Below the pieces are notes generated by a model, which was not told where the DNA came from, did no database searches, and saw only the letters and a program-made list of their open reading frames with translations. Source: Burkholderiales bacterium (GTDB lineage Bacteria; Pseudomonadota; Gammaproteobacteria; Burkholderiales; Burkholderiaceae_C). From it: a stretch of 11,090 bases of DNA. The position numbers and the translations under genes were made by a program. Within the stretch, counting starts at the first letter, position 1. Each line of letters opens with the position of its first letter. Of this stretch, positions 1-5,739 are shown piece after piece. The stretch is from assembly GCA_028869035.1 (NCBI GenBank), contig JAGWTL010000067.1, forward strand, positions 1 through 11,090, given 5' to 3'.

Positions 1-1027
1 GGCCGGCGCGGCGCAGCAGCAGATCGTCGTAGTAGCTGGTGAAACCTTCGAAGAACCAGAGCAGTTCGGTGTAGTTCTCCTGCGTGTAGTCATAGCGCGT
101 GAACTCGGTCGGACGCAGGCGCTTGACGTTCCAGCTGTGGAAGTACTCGTGGCTGATCAGGCCCAGCAAGGTGGTGTAACCCTCACCCGGTTTGGTCTCG
201 GTGCGCGGCAGGTCCCGGCGAGCGCAGATGAGGGCGGTGGAATTGCGATGCTCCAGACCGCCGTAGCCGTCGTCGGTGGCATTGAGCATGAACACATAGC
301 TGGCGAAGGGGGGCCTGCCGCTGCGGCCGGTGGCCCGCCCGCCCGCGTGCCAGAAGCGGATGGCGGTGTCGCAGATGCGCTGGGCATCGGCCAGCAGGCG
401 CGTGCCGTCGAAACTGGGCGGGGCGCCGGTCACGACGAAGCGGTGCGTCACGCCGCCCGCCTTGAAGCCGCTGCTCCAGAAAGTGCCGAGTTCGAAAGGG
501 CAGTCGGCCAGTTCGTCGTAGTTCGTTGCACGGTAGCGACCGAAACCGCGACGATCGGTCTTGAGGGGCGTCAGTCCGCTGGCGATCGACCAGTTGGCGG
601 GCGCGGCGCCCGCCAGCAGCGTCAGTTCGTGGGGGGCGTCTTCCTGGCCCTCGACGCGCAGGCACAGGCTGGTGCTGTTGAAGAAACCGCGCGTGGCATC
701 AAGCCAGGCGGTGCGCACCGAGTTGTCGAAGGCGTAGACCTCGTAGCTCAGTTCGAGCGCTTGCTGGGGGTCGCAGTCGATCTGCCAGCGGCATTTGTCG
801 AGCTGTTGCGGCGTGAGCCGCCGTCGGCCTTGTCTGGCCTGGAACTTCTGCAGGTTTTTCGAGAATTCACGTAGCAGGTAGCTGCCGGGGATCCAGACCG
901 GCAGGGTCACGCATTGCCCGGGCTGCGGTTGCGTGACAGTGAGCGTGACGTGATAGAGGTGGGCGTGCAGGTCGGCCGGCCGGATTTGATAGCGCAGGGG
1001 AGCCGGTGAACTGAAGGTGCGTGGCAT
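1..1027 (-). CDS. M61 family peptidase (glycyl aminopeptidase type), 3' end outside window
   Basis: This is a zinc metallopeptidase of family M61. The visible 342 residues are the N-terminal beta domain and the start of the catalytic domain; family members usually run to near 600 residues, often with a C-terminal PDZ domain, so the last ~40% lies beyond the left edge. The zinc site is clear: HEYFH at residues 293-297 (bases 137-151) followed by SWNVKRLRP, with the likely third ligand Glu327 in WFFEGFTSYYDDL. The ATG at 1027 is chosen because the family's opening beta strand (LRYQIRPADLHAHLY) follows at once; there is no clear Shine-Dalgarno. It begins 19 bases after the dsbC stop on the same strand, so it is probably the third gene of that operon. 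I see no signal peptide at this start. Its substrate cannot be told from sequence; glycine-rich N-termini are a family precedent only. Confidence 0.9.
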   Translation of the reverse strand, partial: MPRTFSSPAPLRYQIRPADLHAHLYHVTLTVTQPQPGQCVTLPVWIPGSYLLREFSKNLQKFQARQGRRRLTPQQLDKCRWQIDCDPQQALELSYEVYAFDNSVRTAWLDATRGFFNSTSLCLRVEGQEDAPHELTLLAGAAPANWSIASGLTPLKTDRRGFGRYRATNYDELADCPFELGTFWSSGFKAGGVTHRFVVTGAPPSFDGTRLLADAQRICDTAIRFWHAGGRATGRSGRPPFASYVFMLNATDDGYGGLEHRNSTALICARRDLPRTETKPGEGYTTLLGLISHEYFHSWNVKRLRPTEFTRYDYTQENYTELLWFFEGFTSYYDDLLLRRAG

Positions 1028-1046
1028 GGGATCGTTGGATGGGTGC

Positions 1047-1766
1047 TCAGCGTGTCGCGCTACTCAGTTGTTTTTCGAACTGCTGCATAGGCAGGGCGCC
1101 TGACACCCGCTTGCCGTCGGCAAAAATCAAGGTCGGTGTACCCGTGACGTTGTGCTTGCGTCCCAGAGTCAGGTTGCGGGCAATGGCCCCGGCGTCACAA
1201 TTGAGGGGGGCCGGGACCTGGTCATTCAACATCCAGTCTTGCCAGCTCTTGTTGCGATCCTTGGCGCACCAGATGTTTCTGGACTTCTCGGCCGAGTCCC
1301 TGCTGAGGATGGGGTAGAGGAAAGTGTGGATGGTGATGTTGTCGACATTGGCGAGCTCGCGCTCGAAATGCTTGCAGTAGCCGCAATTCGGATCGGCAAA
1401 GATGGCCACCTTGCGTGTGCCATTGCCGCGCACGACCGTAAAGGCGTCTTTCACCGGCAGGTCATCGAAGCTGATGGCGGTCAGCTTGTCCATGCGTTCC
1501 TCGGTCAGGTTGCGGCGCTGGCGCAGATCGACCAGGCTGCCACCCTCGATCAGATAGTTCCCTGCCGCGTCTGTGTAGAAGATCTGGACGCCATTGATGC
1601 GGATTTCGTACAGGCCGGGCATCGGGGTCTTGTTGACTTCGTCGATCCTGGGCCAATCAGGCAGGCGCTCCTGGATGCTTTTGCGGATGGCAGCTTCCTG
1701 CGCCATGGAAGACAGGGTCAGCAGGGCCAGCAGGCCCGCCAGCAGGGGTTTGGACAGGTTCTTCAT
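1047..1766 (-). CDS. dsbC: DsbC-family thiol:disulfide interchange protein (periplasmic disulfide isomerase)
   Basis: The protein has 239 residues, and DsbC enzymes shuffle wrong disulfides in secreted proteins, kept reduced by DsbD. Residues 1-22 form a signal peptide (MKNLSKPLL, then a Leu/Ala-rich core) with likely cleavage SMA|QEA. An N-terminal dimerisation domain (about 30-95, with VNKTPMPGLYEIRINGVQ) precedes a thioredoxin-like domain carrying the active site CGYC at 128-131, the cis-Pro loop TGTPT near 208-212, and a second cysteine pair C167/C190 as in E. coli DsbC. A reading frame extends five codons upstream to a TTG at 1781 that overlaps the ubiH stop, but the ATG at 1766 puts the signal peptide at the true N-terminus and has GAAAG about 8 bases ahead. 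It lies 11 bases after the ubiH-like gene and 19 before the M61 gene, fitting one transcript. Confidence 0.93.
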   Translation of the reverse strand: MKNLSKPLLAGLLALLTLSSMAQEAAIRKSIQERLPDWPRIDEVNKTPMPGLYEIRINGVQIFYTDAAGNYLIEGGSLVDLRQRRNLTEERMDKLTAISFDDLPVKDAFTVVRGNGTRKVAIFADPNCGYCKHFERELANVDNITIHTFLYPILSRDSAEKSRNIWCAKDRNKSWQDWMLNDQVPAPLNCDAGAIARNLTLGRKHNVTGTPTLIFADGKRVSGALPMQQFEKQLSSATR

Positions 1767-1777
1767 CGCATCAGCTT

Positions 1778-2893
1778 TCAAAAATTCATGGCGCGTCGCG
1801 CCAGCCAGTTCTTCAACATCCCGCTGCGTTCCACACCCTGCAGGCCCCAGTTGCGCAGCGCGCTCCAGACCTCACCTTCGCGGGCAAACAGCAACTGCAG
1901 CCCATCCATGCCGACGTCCAGGGCCAGCATGCCGGCCTTGCGGGTCCGTTCATAACGACGCAGCAGCCTGCTGTCGTCCACGCCGCGCCAGTACTCGCGA
2001 CCGTGCAGCACGCGCGTGAGTTCCGCCGCATCGGCCAGGCCCAGATTGAGCCCCTGGCCGGCCAGCGGATGCACGTTGTGCGCCGCGTCACCGGCCAGCA
2101 CCCAGGCGCCGTCTGCGCTGCGGCCCGACCACTGCCGGGCCTGCGCCTTCTGCAGCGACCAGGTCTTGCGTTCGCTGCTCAGGCTCAGCGTGCCCAGGGC
2201 CTGCTTGCTGGCCCGGGTCAGTTCCGTGCAGAAACCGGCTGGCTCCAGCTGCTGCAGTTGCGCGGCCCGCTCTGTAGAGACAGACCAGACCACGGCTACG
2301 GAGTTCCCTTGCGGGCCGCCCAAAGGTAGAAAAGCAAGGATTTCGCCCTCAGCAAACCACTGGCGAGCGATCTGGCCGTGCGGTTTTTCACAGTGCAGGC
2401 GGGTGGCCAGGGCGTGCTGTGGATAGGGGGTGACGTCGAAATCGACGCCGAATTCGACCCGGGTGCTGCTGACGCGGCCTTCGCAGACCACGGTGAGCCT
2501 GGCCGGGGCGGGGGCCGTGAGCACCGCGATCTGGGGCTGGTAGCGCACGGCCTCGGCCAGCCGAGCCTCAAGCACGGGCACGTCGACGATCCAGGTCAGG
2601 GCGGGTGAACCCAGCGGGGCGGCGTCGAAGTTCAGCTCGCTGCCGCGGTCGCCCCAGACCTGCATGTGTTGTACGGGGGTGGCGGCGGTTTCGTCCTCGG
2701 GCCAGGCGCGCACGCTCTCCAGCAGTTCACGCGAAGTGCGGTTCAGGGCGTAGGCGCGCACGTCGGCGCTCGGGGTGGGCGCGGCGGGTGCTTCGACCAG
2801 GCCGACGCGCAGGCGTTCGCGCGCCAGCAGCAGGGCCAGGGTGCGGCCGACGATGCCGCTGCCGCGTATGCAGATGTCCAGGGCTTGGGGCAT
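1778..2893 (-). CDS. UbiH/UbiF/COQ6-family FAD-dependent monooxygenase
   Basis: This 371-residue flavoprotein hydroxylase belongs to the family that hydroxylates the ubiquinone ring. Residues 6-16 carry the dinucleotide-binding GSGIVG, with the acid at the end of the second strand (VGLVEA). The second FAD motif is LAGDAAHNVHPLAGQGLNLG, residues 267-285, which is the UbiH/COQ6 signature. The middle DG motif is weak: where relatives have ADG, this protein reads VVCEGRVSSTR (135-145). The frame stays open 61 codons further upstream (to 3076), but that stretch runs through an inverted-repeat element and resembles no flavoprotein, so the ATG at 2893 is taken as start. No Shine-Dalgarno precedes it; a TACAAT hexamer ends 6 bases before the ATG. 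It heads the leftward dsbC-M61 cluster. Which ubiquinone position it hydroxylates cannot be decided here, so no symbol is given. Confidence 0.88.
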   Translation of the reverse strand: MPQALDICIRGSGIVGRTLALLLARERLRVGLVEAPAAPTPSADVRAYALNRTSRELLESVRAWPEDETAATPVQHMQVWGDRGSELNFDAAPLGSPALTWIVDVPVLEARLAEAVRYQPQIAVLTAPAPARLTVVCEGRVSSTRVEFGVDFDVTPYPQHALATRLHCEKPHGQIARQWFAEGEILAFLPLGGPQGNSVAVVWSVSTERAAQLQQLEPAGFCTELTRASKQALGTLSLSSERKTWSLQKAQARQWSGRSADGAWVLAGDAAHNVHPLAGQGLNLGLADAAELTRVLHGREYWRGVDDSRLLRRYERTRKAGMLALDVGMDGLQLLFAREGEVWSALRNWGLQGVERSGMLKNWLARRAMNF

Positions 2894-2899
2894 GCCGGC

Positions 2900-2905
2900 A
2901 TTGTA
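2900..2905 (-). promoter_or_regulatory. Candidate -10 box (TACAAT) of the ubiH-like gene
   Basis: On the minus strand TACAAT matches the sigma70 -10 consensus at five of six bases. Normal -10 spacing would put transcription start at or within a base or two of the A of the ATG at 2893, which implies a leaderless message and agrees with the missing Shine-Dalgarno. The -35 region (about 2923-2928, CTGCGA) is poor and falls inside the terminal repeat of the neighbouring element. Confidence 0.4.
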
Positions 2906-3123
2906 AGAGCCTGACCACGGTCTCGCAGGGCGCGCGTTGGGGCGCAATCGGGATGAGTTGGCCGCCAAGATCACGACGCCCCAACCCGAAGGGCAAACCT
3001 TTTGCCGGGCGGTCTGCGGCGTTGCAAAGCCTCGCCGGGCATGAAGCCCGACTTCGTTTTGCGCCTTGCATCCCATCCCGGCAAAGTGCTTGCGCGGCCC
3101 CTGCGAGGCCGTGATCAGGCTCT
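2906..3123. repeat. 218-base palindromic element with 25-base terminal inverted repeats
   Basis: Bases 2906-2930 and the reverse complement of 3099-3123 agree at 23 of 25 positions (AGAGCCTGAyCACGGyCTCG then CAGGG). Sequence similarity continues inward more loosely on both sides (a GC-rich block, then a CGGGATG-containing block). The inside can form further hairpins: GGCAAA/TTTGCC at 2992-3006, and CGGGC/GCCCG at 3036-3050 nested within GCAAA/TTTGC at 3024-3062. No transposase or convincing gene lies inside. The element fills most of the 280-base gap between two divergent genes and abuts the -10 box of the ubiH-like gene. It could be a non-autonomous mobile repeat (MITE- or REP-like) or encode a structured RNA; copy number elsewhere in the genome is not visible from here. 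Confidence 0.7.
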
Positions 3124-3160
3124 AAAGGCAGGGCAGAATCGGTCCTGTTGTCCGTCTTTC

Positions 3161-3166
3161 AGGAAA
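3161..3166 (+). promoter_or_regulatory. Ribosome binding site that fixes the GTG start of the MOSC gene
   Basis: AGGAAA lies 7 bases before the GTG at 3174. Because the start codon is GTG and no in-frame ATG is nearby, this site is the main support for the chosen start. Confidence 0.6.
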
Positions 3167-3173
3167 TCGAACC

Positions 3174-4088
3174 GTGAGTGCTTCCTCCACAATCCCTGCC
3201 GACGTGCAGGCCCGCATCGCCCGCCTTTTTGTCTACCCGATCAAGTCCTGCGCGGGCATCGAGATGCCCGAGGTCCTGCTCACCGAGACCGGCCTGGACC
3301 TGGACCGTGCCTGGATGGTGGTGGACAGCGAGGGCGAGTTCGTGACCCAGCGCGAGGAACCGCGTTTGGCCCTGATCCAGCCGGCCTTCAAGCGCGGCGG
3401 CACCGAGCTGCAGCTGCGCGCGCCCGGCATGCTGGCCCTGCACCTGCTGGTGGACGCCGTCGAGGCGTCGACCCGTGTGCGCGTCTGGAACGACGTGGTG
3501 CCGGCCTACGACATGGGCGACATCGCGGCCCAGTGGTTCACCGATTTCCTGGGGCTCAACGCGCAGGGCCTGCCGCGCGCCGATGCGCCCCAATACCGCC
3601 TGGTGCGTTTCGACCCGGAGCACCGGCGCCTGTCCAGCCTGCAGTGGACCGGCGGCGTGGAGGCGCCCAACCAGTTCAGCGACGGCTACCCCGTGCTCGT
3701 GCTGGGCCAGTCCGCACTCGCGGGGCTCAATGAGCGGCTGCAGGCGCAGGGCCATGCGCCCGTGGACATCCGGCGCTTCCGGCCCAATATCGTGCTCGAA
3801 GGGCTGGAGGCCCATGACGAGGACCGTGTGGGCCCCTTGCAGTTCGCCACCGCCGGGGGGCTGGCCGTGCTGACGCCGGTCAAGCCCTGCCCGCGCTGCC
3901 CGATTCCCAATATCGACCCCGACACGGCGCGCAGCAGCCCCGAGGTGAGCGATACCCTGCAGGGCTACCGGCAGGATGCGCGCGTGAACGGCGCGGTCAC
4001 CTTCGGCATGAACACCATCGTCAGCGCTGGTGTGGATACCGTGCTGCGTGTCGGCCAGACCGTCAGCGCGAACTACCGCTTCGACTGA
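3174..4088 (+). CDS. MOSC domain-containing protein with N-terminal MOSC beta-barrel
   Basis: The 304-residue protein has the two-domain layout of the molybdenum-cofactor carrier/reductase group related to mitochondrial mARC and bacterial YcbX. The N-terminal barrel begins with LFVYPIKSCAGIEM (18-31) and continues LDRAWMVVDSEGEFVTQRE (43-61). The C-terminal MOSC domain has RFRPNIVLEG (201-210) and the cysteine segment KPCPRCPIPNID (237-248), with the conserved Cys239 and Cys242, and ends TFGMNTIVSAG...LRVGQTV. In this family one conserved cysteine is thought to bind molybdenum, and members reduce N-hydroxylated compounds; which cysteine and which substrate apply here is inference. No ferredoxin domain is fused, unlike E. 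coli YcbX, so an external electron donor would be needed. It is a single gene, divergent from the ubiH cluster and convergent with the next gene 24 bases away. Confidence 0.9.
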   Translation: MSASSTIPADVQARIARLFVYPIKSCAGIEMPEVLLTETGLDLDRAWMVVDSEGEFVTQREEPRLALIQPAFKRGGTELQLRAPGMLALHLLVDAVEASTRVRVWNDVVPAYDMGDIAAQWFTDFLGLNAQGLPRADAPQYRLVRFDPEHRRLSSLQWTGGVEAPNQFSDGYPVLVLGQSALAGLNERLQAQGHAPVDIRRFRPNIVLEGLEAHDEDRVGPLQFATAGGLAVLTPVKPCPRCPIPNIDPDTARSSPEVSDTLQGYRQDARVNGAVTFGMNTIVSAGVDTVLRVGQTVSANYRFD

Positions 4089-4112
4089 GGCGATCCCGGC
4101 GGTTAACCCGGC

Positions 4113-4574
4113 TCATTGCCAACCTATGACTTCGAGGCCGCTTTCGGCCGCACAGCGCTGCACGAAGTGGCGGTAAGTCATGTTTGGTTTTTCGCTCATG
4201 GCACCCGCCACCGCGCCGACCGAGCCGCCCACCACGGCCCCCCGGGCGCCGGCGGTGGCCACACCGTCGATGCCGCGGCCGCGGATCAGCGAGCCCACGG
4301 CGGCTGCCGTGCCAACCACGGCGGCGCCCTTGGCCGCACCGCGCCCGGCGGCATTGTCCTTTTCATCGGGGGTCAGGCCGGCGCGGCTGGCCGAGCCCAT
4401 GCAGACGTCGAGATCTTCCAGGGCCCGGGTCTCCCCCATCTGCTTGAAGGCGGCGTTGGGGTACAGCACGGGGCGGGCATCCGGGCTGCGCGAGCCGCGG
4501 CTGGCGCAACCGGTGAGCAGAGCAAGGGCCGGGCTGAGGACCAAGACCAGGAAGGCGGTGTGTCGATGGTTCAT
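4113..4574 (-). CDS. Small glycine-zipper lipoprotein
   Basis: This 153-residue protein is probably a lipoprotein. The signal peptide (residues 1-22, hydrophobic core FLVLVLSPALALL) ends in the lipobox LTGC with the acylated cysteine at 23; Ala rather than Asp follows, so sorting to the outer membrane is expected. After a short polar part, residues 77-125 form a Gly/Ala-rich segment (AAGRGAAKGAAVVG, then GARGAVVGGSVGAVAGAM) with the G-x3-G spacing of glycine-zipper proteins, able to insert in or lie on a membrane. Two cysteines flank it, C58 (DVCMG) and C141 (QRCAAE), and could form a disulfide. The C-terminal TYRHFVQRCAAESGLEVIGW is a soluble tail. No strong Shine-Dalgarno is visible. Its precise function is unknown; glycine-zipper lipoproteins are often linked to envelope integrity, which is only analogy. 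It lies downstream of the lysR gene on the same strand, 122 bases away. Confidence 0.82.
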   Translation of the reverse strand: MNHRHTAFLVLVLSPALALLTGCASRGSRSPDARPVLYPNAAFKQMGETRALEDLDVCMGSASRAGLTPDEKDNAAGRGAAKGAAVVGTAAAVGSLIRGRGIDGVATAGARGAVVGGSVGAVAGAMSEKPNMTYRHFVQRCAAESGLEVIGWQ

Positions 4575-4696
4575 GGGTGGTTCGGGTTGGCATTTTCGGA
4601 CGGGGCAATTGCTGCCGGCAAGCAGTTCTTTAACGCCCGGACCGACGGGTTGGCTGACGCTGATCGATCGCAGGCGGAATTTTCGGGTGGTGCTTG

Positions 4697-5623
4697 CTAG
4701 CGGGGTAGCGGTTCGAGTTGAGGTCGACGTCTTCTGAGGGCCACGGAAAGATGCTCGTGAAACATGGCGGCGGCTGGCCGCAGTGAAAGGCCCTGCCGCG
4801 TGAGCAGGCCCAGGCTGCGCGAGATCGTGGGGTTTTTCAGCGGCAATCCGATGACGACACTGTGGTTTGCGGGCAAGGCCATGCGTGGAACCGCAGCCAG
4901 CCCCAGGCCGGCTTCAACCATGCCGAGCAGGGTGCCGATATGGCTGACCTCGAAGGCGAAATTGGGTTGGATCCCCGCCTTGGCCAGCACATCGTCCAGC
5001 AGTTGCCGGTTGCCGCTGCTGCGCGCCACGGAGATGAGCCGCTCCGCTGCGATGGCGGACCAGCTGACGGACTTGCGCGTGGCCAGCGGGTGCTCGCGTC
5101 GCATCGCGATGACGAAGGGGTCGTTGTGGATGCCTTCAAAGTGGATCTCGGGCATCAAGGTGCTCATGAAACCGATGCCGAAGTCGGATTCTCCGGACAA
5201 CACGCTTTGCAGCGTCTGGTTCATGGATTCATCGATGACCCGGATGCGCAGGGCCGGGTATTTGAGTGAGAAGCTGCTGATGACCTGCGGCAGAAAGTAA
5301 AGAGCGGCAGAGGGAACGCAGGCCACCGTGACGCGGCCGCTGCGGGTGGCGGCGATGTCGGAGATCCCCAGCATCGCCGACTCCAGGTCGTCGACGGCAG
5401 ATCGGGCCCGGTCCAGAAAGATGCGCCCCAGGCTGGTGAGTTCGACCTCCCGTGTGGTCCGGTTGAACAACTTCGTTCCGATGATGGACTCCAGCTTTTC
5501 TATGCGCCGGCTCAGGGCGGGCGGTGACAGGTGGATCTGTTCGGCGGCCGCCCGGAAACTCCCCCGCTCGGCCACGGCAATGAAGGCCTGCAGCTGATGC
5601 AGATCAAAATTGATGTATTTCAT
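4697..5623 (-). CDS. LysR-type transcriptional regulator of the adjacent Bug/GalD operon
   Basis: The 308-residue protein has a typical LysR layout. The N-terminal winged helix-turn-helix spans about residues 5-67 (FDLHQLQAFIAVAERGSF, recognition helix SPPALSRRIEKLE at 33-45, then TTREVELTSLG). A linker helix follows (70-90), and the effector domain runs from GRVTVACVPSAALYFLP (97-112) through SGESDFGIGF (143-152) and GTLLGMVEAGLGLAAVPRMA (230-249). The start at 5623 is supported by the family-typical distance to the HTH; no Shine-Dalgarno is present, and a TACTAT hexamer sits just upstream. It is transcribed away from the solute-binding-protein gene across a 116-base gap that holds a good LysR-type site over this gene's own start codon, so autoregulation and control of the divergent operon are likely. 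The effector is probably a carboxylate related to the operon substrate (inference). Confidence 0.93.
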   Translation of the reverse strand: MKYINFDLHQLQAFIAVAERGSFRAAAEQIHLSPPALSRRIEKLESIIGTKLFNRTTREVELTSLGRIFLDRARSAVDDLESAMLGISDIAATRSGRVTVACVPSAALYFLPQVISSFSLKYPALRIRVIDESMNQTLQSVLSGESDFGIGFMSTLMPEIHFEGIHNDPFVIAMRREHPLATRKSVSWSAIAAERLISVARSSGNRQLLDDVLAKAGIQPNFAFEVSHIGTLLGMVEAGLGLAAVPRMALPANHSVVIGLPLKNPTISRSLGLLTRQGLSLRPAAAMFHEHLSVALRRRRPQLEPLPR

Positions 5624-5630
5624 GCATCAA
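5610..5630. promoter_or_regulatory. Candidate LysR operator TTGAT-N11-ATCAA
   Basis: Bases 5610-5614 TTGAT and 5626-5630 ATCAA form a perfect inverted repeat in the T-N11-A geometry of LysR boxes; the arms extend to TTGATG/CATCAA (6 bases each, 9 between). The start codon of the lysR gene (5621-5623) lies within it, so occupancy would block that gene's transcription or initiation. On the plus strand TTGATG could also serve as a weak -35 for the divergent operon, with GATAGT at 5632-5637 as a weak -10 (16-base spacer). Confidence 0.6.
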
Positions 5631-5632
5631 TG

Positions 5633-5638
5633 ATAGTA
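5633..5638 (-). promoter_or_regulatory. Candidate -10 box (TACTAT) of the lysR gene
   Basis: On the minus strand TACTAT matches five of six consensus bases and ends 9 bases before the ATG at 5623. This predicts a transcript with only a few untranslated bases, in keeping with the lack of a Shine-Dalgarno. No good -35 was found at 16-18 bases, as is common for a regulator gene with weak expression. Confidence 0.35.
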
Positions 5639-5642
5639 AAAG

Positions 5643-5674
5643 TTGCACTTCAATAAAGTCCGGATTTCTTGCAC
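5643..5674 (+). repeat. Direct repeat TTGCAC in the lysR-Bug intergenic region
   Basis: TTGCAC occurs at 5643-5648 and again at 5669-5674, 26 bases apart start to start (about two and a half helical turns). Both copies lie between the LysR box and the solute-binding-protein gene, where further regulator contacts or promoter elements would be expected. Six-base matches can arise by chance. Confidence 0.3.
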
Positions 5675-5698
5675 CATTCGCCCCATCCGTTTTCAAGC

Positions 5699-5718
5699 CC
5701 TCTTTCCGGTGAAAGAGG
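5699..5718 (+). other. Perfect 8-bp hairpin just upstream of the Bug gene ribosome binding site
   Basis: CCTCTTTC and GAAAGAGG pair across the four-base loop CGGT. The hairpin ends 7 bases before the AAGGAAGG Shine-Dalgarno, so in RNA it would form in the 5' leader of the operon, where it could stabilise the message or hold the ribosome site open. No T-run follows, so it is not a standard terminator. Confidence 0.45.
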
Positions 5719-5725
5719 CGACACG

Positions 5726-5734
5726 AAGGAAGGT
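5726..5734 (+). promoter_or_regulatory. Strong ribosome binding site of the Bug gene
   Basis: AAGGAAGGT lies 5 bases before the ATG at 5740, the best Shine-Dalgarno in the window. It contrasts with the near-absence of one before the following fusion gene, which suggests many more copies of the secreted receptor than of the fusion, or translational coupling. Confidence 0.65.
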
Positions 5735-5739
5735 GAAAG

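Noticed and set aside
137..874. 245-codon plus-strand frame
   Set aside because: It is antisense to the M61 peptidase, whose zinc motifs are clear on the minus strand.
2894..3076. N-terminal extension of the ubiH-like protein from an ATG at 3076
   Set aside because: The extra 61 residues are encoded by the inverted-repeat element and precede the normal start of the FAD fold; ATG 2893 gives the right N-terminus.
4089..4112. Possible bidirectional terminator between the MOSC and lipoprotein genes
   Set aside because: The 24-base gap has GGTTAACC and CCGG palindromes but no stable stem-loop with a T-run.
4575..4696. Possible terminator or small RNA between lysR and the lipoprotein gene
   Set aside because: Only short, weak inverted repeats (for example CTGC/GCAG) without a T-tract; nothing supports a specific element.
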